This document shows, piece by piece, positions 26,341-35,037 of a stretch of 49,722 bases of DNA. The DNA comes from Cytophagales bacterium (GTDB lineage: Bacteria; Bacteroidota; Bacteroidia; Cytophagales; Cyclobacteriaceae). Numbering within the stretch: the stretch's first letter is position 1; the number at the start of each line of letters is the position of its first letter. Location of the stretch: contig DNTA01000075.1 of the NCBI GenBank assembly GCA_003500135.1, forward strand, positions 1 to 49,722. Direction: 5' to 3'. The position numbers and the translations under genes were made by a program. A model generated the notes under the pieces. The model did not search any database, was not told where the DNA came from, and worked only from the letters and a program-made list of their open reading frames with translations.

Positions 26341-26509
26341 ATGAGGCATCGCCTTCGTTACCATCTTTGATAAGATAATCGCGAACACTTTTGGTTTTAC
26401 CTACAATTTGCCTTTTGCCTTTGTTTAGGTCTAAAGCTACTTTACCAGCCAGGGCTCCCAATATGGCGCCTGTTGCTAAAAATGAAGTGATTTTAAGAAC
26501 TTTTTTCAT
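26333..26509 (-). CDS. Small 58-residue protein with an N-terminal hydrophobic segment
   Basis: A complete reading frame from ATG at 26509 to TAG at 26333, with the peptide beginning MKKVLKITSFLATGAILGAL. The first 25 residues look like one short membrane segment of small residues (glycine, alanine), followed by a basic stretch (LNKGKRQIVGK) and an acidic end. The shape recalls YtxH-like small proteins, but the assignment is loose. Codon use is like that of the neighbours. It lies between aroB and aroA on the other strand and overlaps the aroB stop by eight bases. Confidence 0.6.
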   Translation of the reverse strand: MKKVLKITSFLATGAILGALAGKVALDLNKGKRQIVGKTKSVRDYLIKDGNEGDASFI

Positions 26510-26539
26510 GTTTTGAAAGAAGGTTTAATATACGACTAG

Positions 26540-26588
26540 CATAAATCATACCAACAACAAAATTCATGGTGCATTGTTATGATTTATG
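26540..26588. repeat. 11-base inverted repeat upstream of aroA
   Basis: CATAAATCATA (26540-26550) is perfectly complementary to TATGATTTATG (26578-26588) across a 27-base spacer. After one mismatch, three further pairs (CAA/TTG) extend it. It lies between the divergent 58-residue gene and aroA. It could be an operator with two half-sites or an RNA hairpin in the aroA leader. There is no T-run after it, so a terminator is unlikely. Confidence 0.55.
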
Positions 26589-26647
26589 GTTTGATAATAT
26601 TTGAAAAGTAATAAAAAACATTTAAATATTCAATTTTTAGTTTGAAA

Positions 26648-27877
26648 ATGAATAAAGAACTTCTGGAAGTTGATTGGGTTGGCAATGCGTTAAGGGGCAT
26701 TATCAATTTGGAAGCCTCAAAAAGTGAAAGTAACCGGGTTTTGATCATCAATGCACTTGCGGGCGGCAGCGGTACCATTGAAAACCTTTCCGAGGCCAGA
26801 GATACCCAAACCATGTCAAAATTATTAAATGATACTGGTGAAATTTGGGATGTACTCGATGCCGGTACCACTATGCGGTTTTTAACAGCATATGCCGCCG
26901 TAAAAGGCCTTAAAAAAAGCCTTACGGGTACCGCCAGAATGAAAGAAAGGCCAATTCAGCTATTGATTGATGCACTCCGGGAAATAGGGGTAGAAATTGA
27001 ATATCTGGAAAAAGAAGGTTTTCCACCACATCGCATCATCGAATTTGTAGGTCAAGGGTCAGCTAAAATCGCCATTCGGGGCGATGTAAGCAGCCAGTAT
27101 ATTTCTGCGCTTCTTATGATTGCACCAATGTTGCCACGGGGGCTCACACTGGAACTAGTGGGCAAAGTAGGTAGCAAGCCTTACATTGATATGACCCTAT
27201 CGTTAATGGAGCTTTTCGGCGTTGAGCCCAACGTCGACAAAAACATCATCGAAATAAAACCAAAACCATATGTTCCAGCCAACTACAAGGTTGAACCTGA
27301 TTGGTCCGGGGCTAGTTATTGGTATAGCATGGTGGCTTTGGCCAAAAGTGCAGAAGTAAAACTGATAGGCCTACGTAAAAATTCTTTTCAGGGCGATATC
27401 GCCATATCTGACATCATGCGAAATCTTGGTGTATCAACACAATTTGAAGAAGATGGAGTGACCCTGACCAAAAACAATGTACTTCATACGTTTGAATATG
27501 ATTTTTCCGACTGTCCTGACCTGGCGCAAACAGTTAGCGTAGCATGTGGCGCCTTACAGATCCCCGCGATATTTAAAGGTTTAGAAAGCTTGAGGATAAA
27601 GGAAACAGACCGTATAGCTGCACTTCAAACTGAAATGGCAAAATTCGGCGCTGGCTTGGAAGAAATTTCCACCGGCGTATGGAGGGTGGCCCCGGGCAAT
27701 GATTTTCCTGATAAGTTGGAAATAAATACTTATGAAGACCACAGAATGGCCATGGCCTTTGCTCCTTTGGCATTAATGACAAAGCTGTATTTTGACGACG
27801 CCTCAGTTGTCAACAAATCCTATCCATCTTTTTGGAGGCATTTGGATGAAATAGGCTTTAAGGTTGTAAAAAAGTAA
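26648..27877 (+). CDS. aroA: 3-phosphoshikimate 1-carboxyvinyltransferase (EPSP synthase)
   Basis: 409 residues from the ATG at 26648; a TTG two codons upstream is possible. Present are ASKSESNR with the PEP/shikimate-binding lysine, SQYISALLM, RIKETDRIAAL and YEDHRMAMAFAPLAL. The substrate loop usually written NAGTAMRPL reads DAGTTMRFL here, and PGSKS reads EASKS, so the protein is a divergent member. It joins shikimate 3-phosphate to PEP in the sixth shikimate step. It is separated from aroB by about 300 bases that hold the small antisense gene and the inverted repeat. Its stop lies inside a terminator hairpin. Confidence 0.94.
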   Translation: MNKELLEVDWVGNALRGIINLEASKSESNRVLIINALAGGSGTIENLSEARDTQTMSKLLNDTGEIWDVLDAGTTMRFLTAYAAVKGLKKSLTGTARMKERPIQLLIDALREIGVEIEYLEKEGFPPHRIIEFVGQGSAKIAIRGDVSSQYISALLMIAPMLPRGLTLELVGKVGSKPYIDMTLSLMELFGVEPNVDKNIIEIKPKPYVPANYKVEPDWSGASYWYSMVALAKSAEVKLIGLRKNSFQGDIAISDIMRNLGVSTQFEEDGVTLTKNNVLHTFEYDFSDCPDLAQTVSVACGALQIPAIFKGLESLRIKETDRIAALQTEMAKFGAGLEEISTGVWRVAPGNDFPDKLEINTYEDHRMAMAFAPLALMTKLYFDDASVVNKSYPSFWRHLDEIGFKVVKK

Positions 27878-27905
27878 GGAGACAACCGTATGGTCAGTCT
27901 CCTTA
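27875..27905. terminator. Bidirectional intrinsic terminator between aroA and the M42 peptidase gene
   Basis: TAAGGAGAC (beginning at the aroA stop) pairs with GTCTCCTTA, a nine-base-pair stem. The loop contains a further ACC/GGT pairing. It is followed by ATCATTTTTTATTTT on the plus strand and by a T-run on the minus strand. Confidence 0.75.
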
Positions 27906-27914
27906 AATCATTTT

Positions 27915-28988
27915 TTATTTTATATACCTGAAGTCATGGCCTGCTTTTAAGGCAACGAGGAATTCGTAAAACATTTTTATGGTGTTTTCCACATCTTCGA
28001 AATGTGCCATTTCAACAGTAGTATGCATATATTTCAGCGGCATAGATATCAATGCCGAGGCAACTCCTTCGTTGGAATAGGCAAAAGCATCAGTATCAGT
28101 ACCGGTAAATCTTGAAGAAGCAGATCGTTGGAATGGTATTTTCTTCGTTTCTGCAGTTTCAATTAACATTTTCAAAAGGTTATTTTGTACTGCCGGTGCA
28201 TACGTCAATACAGGGCCGTTTCCTGCCTTTTGGTCACCCTGTTTTACTTTACTATAACCCGGAGCGGTGGTGTCGTGGCATACATCAGTTATAATCGCTA
28301 CATTGGGTTTAATGCGTTGAGCGATCATTTGTGCTCCCCGAAGACCAATTTCTTCCTGAACGGCATTTGTTATGTAAAGGCCAAACGGCAAATCAACATT
28401 GTTTTCCTTTAGTCTGCGAGCTACTTCGGCAATCACAAAGCCACCCAGCCGGTTGTCAAGTGCGCGGCCTACCAGCCAGTTTTTGTTTAATTCAGTTAAA
28501 GTGTCATCAAAGGTAACCACAGCGCCTACGTGTACGCCCATTTTTTTGACTTCTTCATCCGAGCTGGCCCCGCAGTCGAGCACAACTGTTTCCACATCCA
28601 TTTTGCCGCCTTCTTCCCGCTTTTCCCGAACGTGAATCGCCGGCCAGCCAAATACAGCTGGAACAGTGCCTTTATCGGTGTGGATCTTTGCTTTTTTTGA
28701 GGGGGCTATCACGTAGTCTGACCCGCCATTTCGAATAACATGTATGTAACCTTCTTTACTGATATAGTGTACAAACCAGGATATCTCATCGGCATGGGCT
28801 TCTATTACTACCTTGTATTCCGCTTTTGGATTGATCACACCCACAACTGTCCCATAGGTGTCGCTGATGTATTCGTCGATATAAGGTTTAAGGTATTCCA
28901 GCCAAATTTGTTGACCCGATGATTCGAAACCTGTAGGAGATTCATTATTGAGGTATTTGTACAAAAAATCTTTTGCTTGTTTATCCAT
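27915..28988 (-). CDS. M42-family metallo-aminopeptidase
   Basis: 357 residues. Di-metal site motifs are EAHADEISW (63-71) with H65, RALDNRLGGF near 174-183 with the bridging aspartate, NAVQEEIGLRGAQ near 207-219 with the catalytic glutamate pair, and the C-terminal PLKYMHTTVE near 323-332 with the last histidine. Known members (glutamyl aminopeptidase, TET-type) form large oligomers and trim peptides in the cytoplasm. No signal peptide is seen, so peptide turnover is the likely role. It lies 80 bases downstream of the lysE-like gene on the same strand, with no obvious promoter match between. Confidence 0.93.
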   Translation of the reverse strand: MDKQAKDFLYKYLNNESPTGFESSGQQIWLEYLKPYIDEYISDTYGTVVGVINPKAEYKVVIEAHADEISWFVHYISKEGYIHVIRNGGSDYVIAPSKKAKIHTDKGTVPAVFGWPAIHVREKREEGGKMDVETVVLDCGASSDEEVKKMGVHVGAVVTFDDTLTELNKNWLVGRALDNRLGGFVIAEVARRLKENNVDLPFGLYITNAVQEEIGLRGAQMIAQRIKPNVAIITDVCHDTTAPGYSKVKQGDQKAGNGPVLTYAPAVQNNLLKMLIETAETKKIPFQRSASSRFTGTDTDAFAYSNEGVASALISMPLKYMHTTVEMAHFEDVENTIKMFYEFLVALKAGHDFRYIK

Positions 28989-29068
28989 AATTTTATGATT
29001 TTGGAGGCTAAGTTAGTAAATGATGTGGAAAGGAGATAAATGAAAAACTACTCTATGTGGAGAATCTT

Positions 29069-29710
29069 CTATGGATTTAATCCAATGGATGCGGAGGTGA
29101 ACCCGAAATAGAAAAGCCTGAGACTGAAACCAACAAATGCAATACCTGCTATCCGGTTAAGAATTATGATCAACCTGGAAGTAAGTAATTCGCGAAGCTT
29201 CTTGGAAAGATATATTTTTAAAATATCCGTACTATGCACGGTAACCAAAATGCCTCCGAAAAACAGGAAATTGGCATTGACATCACTTTTAAATCTGACT
29301 GAAGCAATTCCGGCAATGCTGAGCCAAAAAAGCGCCACGAATGGGTTGATGCCGTTAATCAGTATGCCATTAAAAAACTTCCTAAGGTAACCATGATGCC
29401 TCTTTCCCGATTTTGTGGGGCCTCCTTTTTTGGGCAGCGGGTCAAAAATCATTTTTAACCCAAAGCCAAGCAGTACTAACCCACCTGCAATACTGAAAAT
29501 AGTTTCCATTTGTGGTGAAACCTTTACTGAATTGATGCCCAGAAAAGCAAGGTACAGGTAAATTGCATCACAAAGTAGTACCCCTATGGCAAGCGCCCAT
29601 CCCATTCTAAAACCTTCGTTAATGCCGGTTTGAATGAGGGCAAAAAACACAGGGCCTGCCAAAACGGTGAGGGTCAGCCCCAAAATCATGCCTTCAAAGA
29701 ATGCGTTCAC
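29069..29710 (-). CDS. LysE-family amino acid exporter
   Basis: 213 residues from a GTG at 29710 that overlaps the TGA of the GH3 gene (GTGA), the expected sign of translational coupling. An ATG at 29755 would overlap GH3 by 49 bases and adds a polar, basic leader; an internal ATG at 29689 is also possible. It has six predicted membrane helices, and the family start reads ILGLTLTVLAGPVFFALIQT. A basic cytoplasmic loop (PLPKKGGPTKSGKRHHG) lies between helices 3 and 4. LysE proteins export amino acids or related small molecules from the inner membrane. Confidence 0.87.
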   Translation of the reverse strand: MNAFFEGMILGLTLTVLAGPVFFALIQTGINEGFRMGWALAIGVLLCDAIYLYLAFLGINSVKVSPQMETIFSIAGGLVLLGFGLKMIFDPLPKKGGPTKSGKRHHGYLRKFFNGILINGINPFVALFWLSIAGIASVRFKSDVNANFLFFGGILVTVHSTDILKIYLSKKLRELLTSRLIIILNRIAGIAFVGFSLRLFYFGFTSASIGLNP

Positions 29711-31269
29711 TGATTTGGATTTACTTCTCGGGTTGAATTTAAGAAATTTTGCCAATTGGCAAGCTTATCCTTTTTCAACACCCTTGGGAACTTGTTTTGA
29801 CCTCCTTCTTTACCATTTGCTTTCATCCACCTGTAAAACATATCGCTTGGAAGCGCTTCCAGGTAAACTTTTTGAAGGGCATAATTTCTTTCAGTGTTGT
29901 AGTCGTCATTTATTTTTTTGAGATGTTCATCAAGTATTTTTTTCGCTTCTTCGGTATCAAATTTATCATCGCTGCCGATATACCACCGATGGGCAAAATG
30001 TATTCCCTCTGAAAAGCCACAAACTGTAAACTCTTTTATATCTATATCCAGAGTGTCTTCAACTTGCTTAATTGCCTGGTTCATATTATCGACCGACATA
30101 TGTTCTCCACATAGGCTTAAAAAGTGTTTCGTTCTGCCTGTTATTACAATTTCACAGCTCTTTAATGATGTAAACTTGATCACATCGCCTATCAGATATC
30201 GCCATGCCCCGGCACAGGTTGTCAGCAATATGGCATATTCCTTATCCTGCTGTACCTCATCTATCATCAAAGTTTCAACATCAGGTTTTGGGTTGCCTTC
30301 CGCATCAAAATTTTCAGGTGTGTACGGTATAAATTCGTAAAATAATCCGTTGTTGAGCGCCATTGACATGCCTGTGCTGTCAGGGCGCGACTGAAATGCT
30401 ACAAAGCCCTCAGAGGCCAGATAAGTTTCAATATACTGAATAGGCTTGCCCAATAATTTTTCAAAACCCTTTTTATAAGGCTCAAATGCCACACCTCCAT
30501 GTACAAATACTTTAAGGTTGGGCCATATATCATGAACATTCTTTAATTGATGATGTTCGATAATTTGCTCCATCAGAAGCTGTATCCAGGCGGGTACCCC
30601 AACAATAAACCCGATATCCCATTTATTCGCATTGCGTGTAATTTCATCAAGCTTGGTCTTCCAGTCGGTCTCTTTGGCTATTTTTCTGCCGGGTTTGTAG
30701 AAATGCTGGAACCAAAAAGGTATTTTGCCTGCCGTAATGCCTGATAAATCACCGTCATAAAAAGACTGCGCCTTTTTCAGGTTAGTGCTGCCCCCCAGCA
30801 TTAGGATACCTTTGTTTAAGAGTCCATCGGGCAGATCATACCATGGCAATGTAAGCAGCTGCCTGATACTTGTTTTTTTTATGGCCTTTATCATTTCCCT
30901 GGTCACGGGGATATATTTTGAGCTGTCGCCAGAAGTACCGGAACTCATGGCAAAATATTTGACCCTTCCGGGCCAGCAAATATCACTTTTGCCTGCACGG
31001 GTCATGTGCCACCATTCGTCAAATATTTTATCATAATCATATATTGGTATTGCATATTTAAAGGCAGTATAAAAGGCTTTGGAATTTTTGTCTTTAAAAC
31101 TTTTGAGAATATTGTTGAATTGGTGGTGCTTGCCAAATTTTGTTTCACAGGCGCTTATCATAAGCTTGCGCAATTCATTTTTTTGCAGGTCGAGCGGCGT
31201 TGTAAATCTTTGTTCAATACTTTCCCGTATGCTAATTCCCTTTTTTAAAAGTGATCCCAGGATCGCCAT
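29707..31269 (-). CDS. GH3-family acyl-amido ligase
   Basis: 520 residues. GH3 proteins are members of the adenylate-forming superfamily. The ATP/AMP motif SSGTSGDSSKYIPV (109-122) matches the family signature, and the YIETYLASEG segment near 292-301 and YRYLIGDVIKF-like sequence near 371-381 are further family motifs. Plant GH3 enzymes join amino acids to jasmonate or auxin. Bacterial homologues are widespread in Bacteroidota and uncharacterised as far as I know. There is no signal peptide, so it is cytoplasmic. Its TGA overlaps the GTG start of the amino acid exporter, so its product or substrate may be what the exporter carries. Confidence 0.92.
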   Translation of the reverse strand: MAILGSLLKKGISIRESIEQRFTTPLDLQKNELRKLMISACETKFGKHHQFNNILKSFKDKNSKAFYTAFKYAIPIYDYDKIFDEWWHMTRAGKSDICWPGRVKYFAMSSGTSGDSSKYIPVTREMIKAIKKTSIRQLLTLPWYDLPDGLLNKGILMLGGSTNLKKAQSFYDGDLSGITAGKIPFWFQHFYKPGRKIAKETDWKTKLDEITRNANKWDIGFIVGVPAWIQLLMEQIIEHHQLKNVHDIWPNLKVFVHGGVAFEPYKKGFEKLLGKPIQYIETYLASEGFVAFQSRPDSTGMSMALNNGLFYEFIPYTPENFDAEGNPKPDVETLMIDEVQQDKEYAILLTTCAGAWRYLIGDVIKFTSLKSCEIVITGRTKHFLSLCGEHMSVDNMNQAIKQVEDTLDIDIKEFTVCGFSEGIHFAHRWYIGSDDKFDTEEAKKILDEHLKKINDDYNTERNYALQKVYLEALPSDMFYRWMKANGKEGGQNKFPRVLKKDKLANWQNFLNSTREVNPNQ

Positions 31270-31358
31270 AATTTTGCTACATTTGAAACTTTAAAAAATA
31301 AAACACAAAATACATAAAAAATCAATTTCCCTATTGCGAAGGTAAAATTTTGGAATAT

Positions 31359-32033
31359 ATGGATATAGCAGGGAACATTAAGGAATTAAGAAGTTTGACG
31401 GATAAATACAATTGCACTCTTGTAGCAGTAAGTAAAACGAAGCCAGAAGAGGATATAAAGCAAGCCTATGATGCCGGGCACCTTGATTTTGGAGAAAACA
31501 AGGCCCAAGAACTTACCGCAAAATATGAAGTACTGCCAAAAGACATCAGATGGCATATGATAGGGCACATGCAATCGAATAAAGTAAAATACATTGCACC
31601 TTTTGTACATTTGATCCATTCTGTCGACAGCGCGAAACTGTTGAAAGAGGTGAACAAGCAGGGCAGAAAAGCCAATAGAAAGATAGCTTGTTTGTTGCAG
31701 CTACACATTGCAAAGGAAGAGTCGAAATTCGGTTTGTCTGAAGATGGGTTGTTCGAAATTCTTAACGGGGAAGCATTGGGCAATTATGAACACGTCCAGA
31801 TTAATGGCCTGATGGGAATGGCTACATTTACTAAAGACATGGCTCAGGTACGGAAAGAATTTAAAAATTTAAAACGCATTTTTGATCGTGTTAAAAATGA
31901 GATTGACCGGCCCAATGTAAAGATGGATATTTTATCTATGGGCATGAGTGGAGACTTCGAAGTGGCGCTTGAAGAGGGCAGCAATATGATCCGTGTAGGC
32001 AGTAAGATTTTTGGTGAAAGAAACTATCAATAA
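31359..32033 (+). CDS. yggS: YggS-type PLP homeostasis protein
   Basis: 224 residues from the ATG at 31359; a TTG three codons upstream is an alternative. The PLP-binding lysine is K26 in LVAVSKTKP, followed by DFGENKAQEL, WHMIGHMQSNK and LSMGMSGDFEVALEEGSNMIRVG, all diagnostic. This fold type III protein has no known enzymatic activity and buffers pyridoxal phosphate. It is often next to division or proline genes, but here it precedes a DUF423 gene by two bases, suggesting co-transcription. A TACATTTG core at 31278-31285 could be its promoter. Confidence 0.94.
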   Translation: MDIAGNIKELRSLTDKYNCTLVAVSKTKPEEDIKQAYDAGHLDFGENKAQELTAKYEVLPKDIRWHMIGHMQSNKVKYIAPFVHLIHSVDSAKLLKEVNKQGRKANRKIACLLQLHIAKEESKFGLSEDGLFEILNGEALGNYEHVQINGLMGMATFTKDMAQVRKEFKNLKRIFDRVKNEIDRPNVKMDILSMGMSGDFEVALEEGSNMIRVGSKIFGERNYQ

Positions 32034-32035
32034 AC

Positions 32036-32413
32036 ATGCATAAATTCATATTCATTTTTGCAAGCATAGCCGGAGCGCTGTCTGTGGGCCTGGGAGCATT
32101 TGGAGCGCATGCGCTAAAGCCGATCCTGGAAGCACAGGGGCGTTTGGATACCTATGAAACAGCAGTAAAATACCAATTTTATCATGTGCTGGCGTTGCTG
32201 GCGCTAGGTGTTTTGATGACCAGGTACCCGGGAAGTAATTTGCTCAATTTTGCGGGGTATAGTTTCATGGCCGGAATGGTGGTTTTTAGCGGGTCACTAT
32301 ATATTTTATGCTTTACCGGTATTAGTAAATGGGGTGCGGTCACCCCTGTCGGAGGCCTTTTTCTTTTTGCTGGCTGGGTACTTATGGCAATTGGAATTTA
32401 CAAAGCAATTTAA
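32036..32413 (+). CDS. DUF423 membrane protein
   Basis: 125 residues with four hydrophobic segments. The family start KFIFIFASIAGALSVGLGAF, followed by GAHAL, and the central ETAVKYQFYHVLALLALGV are diagnostic of DUF423 (YgdD/YwdK-like), small inner-membrane proteins of unknown function. It is two bases after yggS. Its stop abuts the stop of the convergent DUF1573 gene directly. Confidence 0.92.
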   Translation: MHKFIFIFASIAGALSVGLGAFGAHALKPILEAQGRLDTYETAVKYQFYHVLALLALGVLMTRYPGSNLLNFAGYSFMAGMVVFSGSLYILCFTGISKWGAVTPVGGLFLFAGWVLMAIGIYKAI

Positions 32414-32818
32414 TCACTCCTTTTTGGGTATTATCATTCCACTAAGGATCAACCTTACGTCACCTTCGGTGTTATTTGATCGTATTGTAATGACCTTATT
32501 TTGCCGCCCCATTTTTCCGGTACTATCGAAAACTACTTTAACCTGACCTGAATTTCCAGGGCTAACAGGTTCTTTTGTCCAATCTGGCACCGTACAACCA
32601 CATGTGGTGAGCACTTTGTCAATGATGAGTGGGGCATTCCCCACGTTTTCGAATTGAAAAGTGTGACTGGTTTTTTCACCTGTTTCCATATATCCGAAAT
32701 CGTAGGTATCAGTTTTAATTAACAACCGGGCTTTCGGCAAGCTATCGGTATTTACCTGCGCCTCGAGTTGAGAGGCGCCGAATAAAAAAACGGCAAGGAT
32801 CAAGGAAATAGTTTTCAT
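32414..32818 (-). CDS. DUF1573 secreted protein
   Basis: 134 residues. The signal peptide MKTISLILAVFLFGASQLEA precedes an Ig-like domain of the DUF1573 type: YDFGYMETGEKTSHTFQFEN, GNAPLIIDKVLTTCGCTVPDW and SPGNSGQVKVVFDSTGKMG. The CGC in the middle is conserved in the family. The protein is periplasmic or exported; the function is not known. It overlaps the helicase gene upstream by four bases (ATGA), so the two are probably translated from one message. Confidence 0.92.
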   Translation of the reverse strand: MKTISLILAVFLFGASQLEAQVNTDSLPKARLLIKTDTYDFGYMETGEKTSHTFQFENVGNAPLIIDKVLTTCGCTVPDWTKEPVSPGNSGQVKVVFDSTGKMGRQNKVITIRSNNTEGDVRLILSGMIIPKKE

Positions 32819-34218
32819 TCAAAAAATTCCTGTTTGAAATTTAATAAATATAATTCTTCGGTTGCCCGCGTCACTGCTGTATACAACCAACGTATATATT
32901 CGTGGCCCAGTTGCATATCACCCCAAAGGCTTTGATCTACAAACACGATTTTCCATTGCCCGCCTTGCGATTTATGGCATGTTAGCGCATAGGCAAATTT
33001 CACCTGCAGGGCGTTGAGATATTCATCTGTTTGTAAGGCCTCCTTTAATGCTTTACGTGTATTTATATCATTATAAGATTCCATTACCTGCTGGTACAGG
33101 CTACGGTTTTGTTCGTTACTCAATGCCGGCGTTTTGGTATATAAAGTATCCAGAATTATTTTAGCATCGAAAGGTTCCATGTCCGGATAGTCGATCATTT
33201 GCAGCCGCAGGGTTGCAAAGCGAAAGCCATATCGGTCTTCAAAGTCGATGATCTTTCGAACTTCAACAAAGTCGCCATTGGCAATAAATCCGGCTTCGCT
33301 ATCAGTATCTATGGTTTGATAGTTATTGCGAACGACCATCAGAATATCACCTGCTTCCAACTCTTCATCGTAATACATGATCGTTCGCCGAATTAACTGA
33401 TTATATTGAACAGCCTGCCAGTTTGATCTACAGACAATTGTCGTATTTTCAACACCGAATTTCTGATACGCATACTGAAGGCCGTCTTCTAACTTGTCGG
33501 CATTCATCCTGTAGATATCGCGAAATTTCTTTGTTTTAAACTGAATAGTTGGATTTTTCACAGACAGGGAATTCCGTAAATTGGTTGCATTTATCAATAT
33601 GCCCGATCCTGCCTCCTGCCTCACCACATCTTTCAGCTCAATTGCCCATACTTTAAGGCGGAATAGATCTTTGAGGTAGTTTTCGTCGAGAGCTGGACTT
33701 TCCATTGCACCTACAGGAGGCAATTGTGCCAAATCACCAACCAGGATCAGTCGGTTGTCTTCATTTTCGAATACATAATGGATGAGGTCTGCAATTAAGC
33801 TGTTTTTGCCAAATTCAGCCTTGTCAGACAGCATAGATGCCTCATCGACTATAAAAACGGTTTTGGTATGATAGTTTTTAACCTTTTTGAATTGCAGTTC
33901 ACCTGATGCCGGATCAGCTACCTGTTTGTACATTTTTTTATGTATGGTATAAGCCGGACGTCCTGCATAATTGCTCATTACTTTGGCTGCGCGTCCCGTG
34001 GGCGCCATTAAAATATATTTCAGGTTAAAAAGTGGAAAAACATTTACTAAAGTACTGATCAGGCTTGTTTTACCCGTTCCGGCATACCCTTTGATCACCA
34101 GGCACTTTTTCTTCTCTTTTTCTTCAACATAAGAATCTAGCATATTAAACAACCTTGCCTGGCCCTCTGTGGGCTCATAGGGGAATTTCTGTCGAAGGAT
34201 ATTGGAAATTTTGGGCAT
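32815..34218 (-). CDS. RecD/Dda-like superfamily 1 DNA helicase
   Basis: 467 residues. Walker A is GYAGTGKT (44-51), followed by MAPTGRAAKVMSNY, Walker B VFIVDEASML and GDLAQLPPVGA. The C-terminal UvrD-like domain has FAYALTCHKSQGGQWKIVFVD and YTAVTRATEELYLL. This is the AAA_30/UvrD_C_2 layout of short RecD2 or Dda-type 5'-3' helicases, without the N-terminal extension of RecD2. Such proteins act in DNA repair or replication. It shares a four-base overlap with the DUF1573 gene, an unexpected functional pairing. Confidence 0.93.
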   Translation of the reverse strand: MPKISNILRQKFPYEPTEGQARLFNMLDSYVEEKEKKKCLVIKGYAGTGKTSLISTLVNVFPLFNLKYILMAPTGRAAKVMSNYAGRPAYTIHKKMYKQVADPASGELQFKKVKNYHTKTVFIVDEASMLSDKAEFGKNSLIADLIHYVFENEDNRLILVGDLAQLPPVGAMESPALDENYLKDLFRLKVWAIELKDVVRQEAGSGILINATNLRNSLSVKNPTIQFKTKKFRDIYRMNADKLEDGLQYAYQKFGVENTTIVCRSNWQAVQYNQLIRRTIMYYDEELEAGDILMVVRNNYQTIDTDSEAGFIANGDFVEVRKIIDFEDRYGFRFATLRLQMIDYPDMEPFDAKIILDTLYTKTPALSNEQNRSLYQQVMESYNDINTRKALKEALQTDEYLNALQVKFAYALTCHKSQGGQWKIVFVDQSLWGDMQLGHEYIRWLYTAVTRATEELYLLNFKQEFFE

Positions 34219-34313
34219 CTGACGTTAAATCGCGATTTTTGGCATAGTTAACATTTTTTCATCACTCGATAAACATACTGAATCAATTCTCTATTCATTT
34301 CATTCAATATATA

Positions 34314-34811
34314 ATGGGAAGTAAATCAAATATCATCAACCAAACTTATGGTAATAGATTAAGAGTACGTGTTTGTGGAATACTAATTGAAAAGGACAAA
34401 GTTTTAATGGTTAAACACCAGTCTATTGGCGCTTCGGGGGTTTTTTGGGCGCCACCTGGTGGAGGAATGGAGTATGGTGAAGATGCACAGCTGACGTTAA
34501 AACGGGAATTCAGGGAAGAGACTGGGCTCGAAGTTGAAGTAAAAGAATTGTTGTTTGTCAATGAATATCTCAATAAACCGCTACATGGAATAGAGCTTTT
34601 TTTTGAGGTAAAAAGCAGGGGAGGGACATTAAAAAAAGGGCATGACCCAGAAATGAGTGTTAAAGATCAAATAATTGAATCAGTGGAGTGGCTCGATATA
34701 GATAAAATAAATGCCATGCCGAGCAGTCATCTTCACAATGCCTTTTGGGAGTTGGGTGATCTGAACAAAATTTTTGAAAAAAAAGGATATATTAAGCGTA
34801 CCCAATATTGA
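34314..34811 (+). CDS. Nudix hydrolase
   Basis: 165 residues. The Nudix box is complete: from GGMEYGEDAQLTLK to REFREETGLEV (GX5EX7REUXEEXGU), placed at about residues 50-73. An N-terminal strand (RLRVRVCGILIEKDKVLMVK) precedes it. Substrate cannot be told from the box; the family cleaves nucleoside diphosphates linked to other moieties, including oxidised nucleotides and ADP-sugars. It is divergent from the helicase gene, and a possible weak terminator follows. Confidence 0.9.
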   Translation: MGSKSNIINQTYGNRLRVRVCGILIEKDKVLMVKHQSIGASGVFWAPPGGGMEYGEDAQLTLKREFREETGLEVEVKELLFVNEYLNKPLHGIELFFEVKSRGGTLKKGHDPEMSVKDQIIESVEWLDIDKINAMPSSHLHNAFWELGDLNKIFEKKGYIKRTQY

Positions 34812-34818
34812 ACCGGAC

Positions 34819-34856
34819 TTTTGCTTCAAGTGTTTTATCCCATGAGGCAAAATTTT
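34819..34856 (+). terminator. Possible weak terminator after the Nudix gene
   Basis: TTTTGCTTC (34819-34827) pairs with GAGGCAAAA (34844-34852) with one G-T pair and a 16-base loop, followed by TTTTATAT. The stem is AU-rich, so the call is tentative. The rest of the gap to 35037 is AT-rich, and I see no other feature there. Confidence 0.35.
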
Positions 34857-35037
34857 ATATCGCATTTTTATCATTAATATATGTGAAATGTGGTTTTCGT
34901 GGACCTGCTTATTTAAAACAAATTAATCTTTGGTATTTGAAGATTTTTGGCTCGATTAGTCAATAAATATATGGCCCTTTCGACAAATTCTACTTTATTG
35001 AAGAATTCAGGTTAATGCAATTGCTTTTGGCAAAAAA

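Noticed and set aside
26642..26647. TTG two codons before the aroA ATG as a start
   Set aside because: The ATG at 26648 is adequate and the two extra codons add nothing conserved; the difference is minor.
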